Position numbers and translations under genes: made by a program. The notes below the pieces were generated by a model. It made no database searches, was not told the DNA's origin, and worked only from the letters and a program-made list of their open reading frames with translations. Shown here piece by piece: positions 61,653 to 64,000 of a stretch of 64,000 bases of DNA (position 1 is the stretch's first letter; the number at the start of each line of letters is the position of its first letter). Source of the stretch: Photorhabdus caribbeanensis (GTDB taxonomy: Bacteria > Pseudomonadota > Gammaproteobacteria > Enterobacterales > Enterobacteriaceae); the NCBI RefSeq assembly GCF_018448885.1, contig NZ_RCWB01000019.1, forward strand, positions 37,677 to 101,676, in the 5' to 3' direction.

Positions 61653-61777
61653 CTGACACACTCCTAATTCTAGTACTGTTACTATCATGCTAATTATGGC
61701 GCGGAGTATTAGATAGGCCTGGCGTTCTGTAAAACAAAAAATTTAAATCTTAACGATAAATATTATTGGAGATATAT

Positions 61778-62614
61778 GTGGACACTGAATTACTGAAAAC
61801 CTTCTTGGAAGTCAGTAAAACTCGTCACTTTGGGAGAGCAGCCGAATCACTGTACTTGACTCAATCAGCAGTTAGCTTTCGCATACGACAACTAGAAAAT
61901 CAATTAGGTACTCATCTTTTCACTCGCCACCGCAATAACATCCGTCTTACAGCGGCGGGCGAGCGCCTTGTTCCCTATGCAGAATCACTGATGAGTACCT
62001 GGCAGTTGGCTAAAAAGGAGATAATGCATGCTTCTCAACATACTGAATTAACAATTGGTGCCACCGCGTCACTATGGGAAGCATATTTAACTCCCTGGTT
62101 ACAAGATTTCTATAAAAAACATCAGGAATTAAGATTGGAATCTCGTGTTTCTACACGGCAATCCCTTGTTAAACAACTTCATGCACGTGAATTAGATCTG
62201 TTAATCACTACCGAACCACCTAAAATGGATGAGTTTCAAAGCCTATTATTAGGGAATATTTGTTTGAAGTTATTAACAACAGAAGAAAATCTAAAATGCC
62301 AAACTAAAAATTACATCAAACTAGAATGGGGGGCTGATTTCCATCATCAGGAACAACGGATTTTAAAAAGTGAGCAGCTACCCATCATTACAACCACCTC
62401 CGCACATATAGCCCGCCAACTGCTCAATAGCGTAAGAGGAGCCGCCTTCTTACCAATACATTGGCAAAATGAATATTCAGAACTTGTCTCTTATCCAAAT
62501 ACTGAACTAATTGAACGTCCATTATATGCCATATGGCTACAAAAAAATGATCAGCAAGCATTCATTCAGCAGCTATTAAAAATACCTATCATACATACTT
62601 CTACAAGAGGTTAA
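61778..62614 (+). CDS. hdfR: LysR-type regulator HdfR
   Basis: 278 residues. An N-terminal winged helix ([21 protein letters not shown]...[10 protein letters not shown]) is followed by a divergent effector domain. E. coli HdfR is an H-NS-controlled repressor of flhDC. The start is GTG at 61778: GGAG lies six bases before it and the product then begins MDTELLKTF like homologues. Confidence 0.93.
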   Translation: MDTELLKTFLEVSKTRHFGRAAESLYLTQSAVSFRIRQLENQLGTHLFTRHRNNIRLTAAGERLVPYAESLMSTWQLAKKEIMHASQHTELTIGATASLWEAYLTPWLQDFYKKHQELRLESRVSTRQSLVKQLHARELDLLITTEPPKMDEFQSLLLGNICLKLLTTEENLKCQTKNYIKLEWGADFHHQEQRILKSEQLPIITTTSAHIARQLLNSVRGAAFLPIHWQNEYSELVSYPNTELIERPLYAIWLQKNDQQAFIQQLLKIPIIHTSTRG

Positions 62615-63082
62615 GAGGCATTCATGTAAATTATTTAATCAGTAAATATATGTTCGGCAAAATTTATGGATAGCAATACTATACGAAAATAGGAATGAAA
62701 ATAGTAAGGGGGAAAGAAGTTTTAGATCGAGCATAAGGTGGGATTGCTTTTGCTATCTTCCCACATATAGCTCTCTATTTACCAAGTAATTTTTACGTAT
62801 AGTTTGAAACTATAACTTGAATCAGACGTAATGTTCCTACCTTAATTGTTTTAGGTATCCTTTCCTTCAATTCGAGCTTTTCTTAAAAAGAAATTTCATA
62901 AGCAAAATATTAGTTAAAATTCTTTCGCACATATCCTCCAGACACTTAGTTCAGAAGAGCTTACTAGTATGGAGATTGCCAGAAAGTCTAAAAAGTTACC
63001 TATAAGAATTCACTTCGATAATAAATAATCAGAAAGAAAGGTTTTATTGCTACAAGATCGAATAATATTGAGGAAAAACTAT
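62615..63082. other. Featureless spacer after hdfR
   Basis: 468 bases. No convincing open frame. A 19-codon frame at 62969-63028 is preceded by in-frame codons that extend to an upstream stop; it could be a fragment of a lost gene. Nothing else is recognised. Confidence 0.5.
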
Positions 63083-63235
63083 TCAACTGAAAGTGTGTAA
63101 CAGCATCGATGATAAATCCAAATCAATGGCAACATTGGCTTTACGAGCCAGACGATATTTGGCAATAAATTCTCCAAGTGAGATCACTCCTGGGGAAAAA
63201 ATGTAATGTTCCGGGGTATATCGGCTACGGCTCAT
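63083..63235 (-). CDS. Possible small protein, unknown function
   Basis: 50 codons starting MSRSRYTPEHYIFSPGVISL, with GGAG nine bases before the ATG. The protein is basic in the middle (AKYRLARKANV) and has no signal peptide or membrane span. I do not recognise a family. It could be a real small gene or the remnant of a larger one, since it stands alone between hdfR and the rRNA operon. Confidence 0.4.
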   Translation of the reverse strand: MSRSRYTPEHYIFSPGVISLGEFIAKYRLARKANVAIDLDLSSMLLHTFS

Positions 63236-63385
63236 GGTGTCAGTCTCCAGGTAAAGATAAGGAAGCAGTAGCGTGCATGGGCCAGAGGGGAAGAACAAGG
63301 TGAGATGACCGGAGTATTACGAAAAAATTCGCATAAAGGGATTTTTAGTGTAATGGCAAACCAGTTGTTCTTACAAGTTTTCATA

Positions 63386-63418
63386 GAAAAAGGCGCTGAC
63401 TAGAAAGCCAGCGCCTTA
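63386..63418 (-). terminator. Terminator of the rRNA operon
   Basis: On the minus strand AAGGCGCTG pairs with CAGCGCCTT around a ten-base loop, followed by TTTTT. It lies 79 bases past tRNA-Trp. Confidence 0.9.
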
Positions 63419-63496
63419 TCAATAATCTTATCTAAACAGCACATATGGATAACCAGTACTACAAGCTATCTTAGTTGCTGCTGCTGAGCTTATAAC

Positions 63497-63572
63497 TGGC
63501 AGGGGCGGAGAGACTCGAACTCCCAACACCCGGTTTTGGAGACCGGTGCTCTACCAATTGAACTACGCCCCT
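63497..63572 (-). tRNA. trpT: tRNA-Trp (CCA)
   Basis: 76 nt with encoded CCA. Acceptor stem AGGGGCG/CGCCCCT and anticodon loop CTCCAAA are intact. It is the distal tRNA of the rRNA operon, as in E. coli rrnC. Confidence 0.97.
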
Positions 63573-63581
63573 AAATTAAGG

Positions 63582-63658
63582 TGGCGGTGCGGACGGGGCT
63601 CGAACCCGCGACCCCCGGCGTGACAGGCCGGTATTCTAACCAACTGAACTACCGCACC
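63582..63658 (-). tRNA. aspT: tRNA-Asp (GTC)
   Basis: 77 nt with encoded CCA. Acceptor stem GGTGCGG/CCGCACC and anticodon loop CTGTCAC are intact. It lies between 5S rRNA and tRNA-Trp. Confidence 0.97.
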
Positions 63659-63859
63659 ACCGAATTCTCTGTGATTTATATCGCTGTTACGATATAAAAC
63701 TTAAACATCAATCTAGGCTGTTTACGAACGGCTATTTCGCCATTCGCTCTTCGGGCTGTCGCTGCTCGCGACGTTTAAATCCGTTCCCGACGGATTTGGC
63801 CCTACTCACTGCTATCGTTGCCTTATGCTGCTTTCTTGTCGCAACACAACGCTAAATTA

Positions 63860-63979
63860 AAGCCTGGCAGTGTCCTACTCTCACATGGGGAGACCCCACA
63901 CTACCATCGGCGCTACGGCGTTTCACTGCTGAGTTCGGCATGGGGTCAGGTGGGACCGCCGCGCTATCGCCGCCAGGCA
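63860..63979 (-). rRNA. rrf: 5S ribosomal RNA
   Basis: About 120 nt. The ends TGCCTGGCGGC and GCCAGGC pair, and internal landmarks GGTCCCACCTGACCCCATGCC and GTAGCGCCGATGGTAGTGTG are conserved. The 23S gene should lie just beyond the window. The spacer to tRNA-Asp (63659-63859) holds a hairpin AAATCCGT/ACGGATTT at 63777-63797. Confidence 0.97.
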
Positions 63980-64000
63980 TATTCGGTTTCCTTCCGGCCG

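Noticed and set aside
62969..63028. 19-codon frame resembling the end of a longer protein
   Set aside because: Too short to support, with no recognised family; recorded only as part of the spacer.

Overview
The window is a stretch of chromosome from a gammaproteobacterium of the order Enterobacterales. Gene order and protein sequences closely follow the E. coli region uvrD-xerC-dapF-cyaA-hemCDXY-glmZ-argX/hisR/leuT/proM-yifK-wec-rho-trxA-rhlB-gppA-rep-ilvC-ilvY-ilvADEMG-yifB-maoP-hdfR-trpT/aspT-5S. The AT-rich spacers, the accessory genes and the divergence from E. coli suggest Morganellaceae, most likely a Photorhabdus or Xenorhabdus relative. That assignment is inference.

Layout, left to right. 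1-4.2 kb: the start of uvrD with a LexA box, then yigB-xerC-yigA-dapF-lptM on the minus strand and cyaY on the plus strand. 4.2-11.5 kb: class I adenylate cyclase (TTG start, CRP site upstream) divergent from hemCDXY. 11.5-13.1 kb: a TM2/zinc-ribbon membrane protein, the sRNA GlmZ with a sigma-54 promoter and two upstream GlrR-type sites, and a four-tRNA operon. 13.2-27.8 kb: yifK and the complete twelve-gene enterobacterial common antigen operon. 27.8-35.1 kb: rho, trxA, rhlB, gppA and rep.

Two blocks interrupt the conserved order. Between rep and ilvC, where E. coli has ppiC, there is one CBS/cysteine-synthase-like gene in very AT-rich DNA. Between ilvY and ilvA, adjacent genes in E. coli, lies a 12 kb accessory cluster (about 40.6-52.4 kb). 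It holds an AraC-type regulator, a divergent FAD monooxygenase, a LuxE-like acyl-activating enzyme, an IscU-like scaffold, a NifS-like cysteine desulfurase, an acyl carrier protein, a ketosynthase, a MaoC-like dehydratase, a FabG-like ketoreductase and an EmrAB-type efflux pump. This looks like a regulated pathway that builds and exports a small acyl product, perhaps sulfur-containing. I do not recognise the product; it is the most promising undescribed system here.

From 52.5 kb the core resumes: ilvLGMEDA with leader peptide, attenuator and intact ilvG, then yifB, maoP, hdfR, a mostly empty spacer, and the distal end of an rRNA operon (5S, tRNA-Asp, tRNA-Trp) read on the minus strand.
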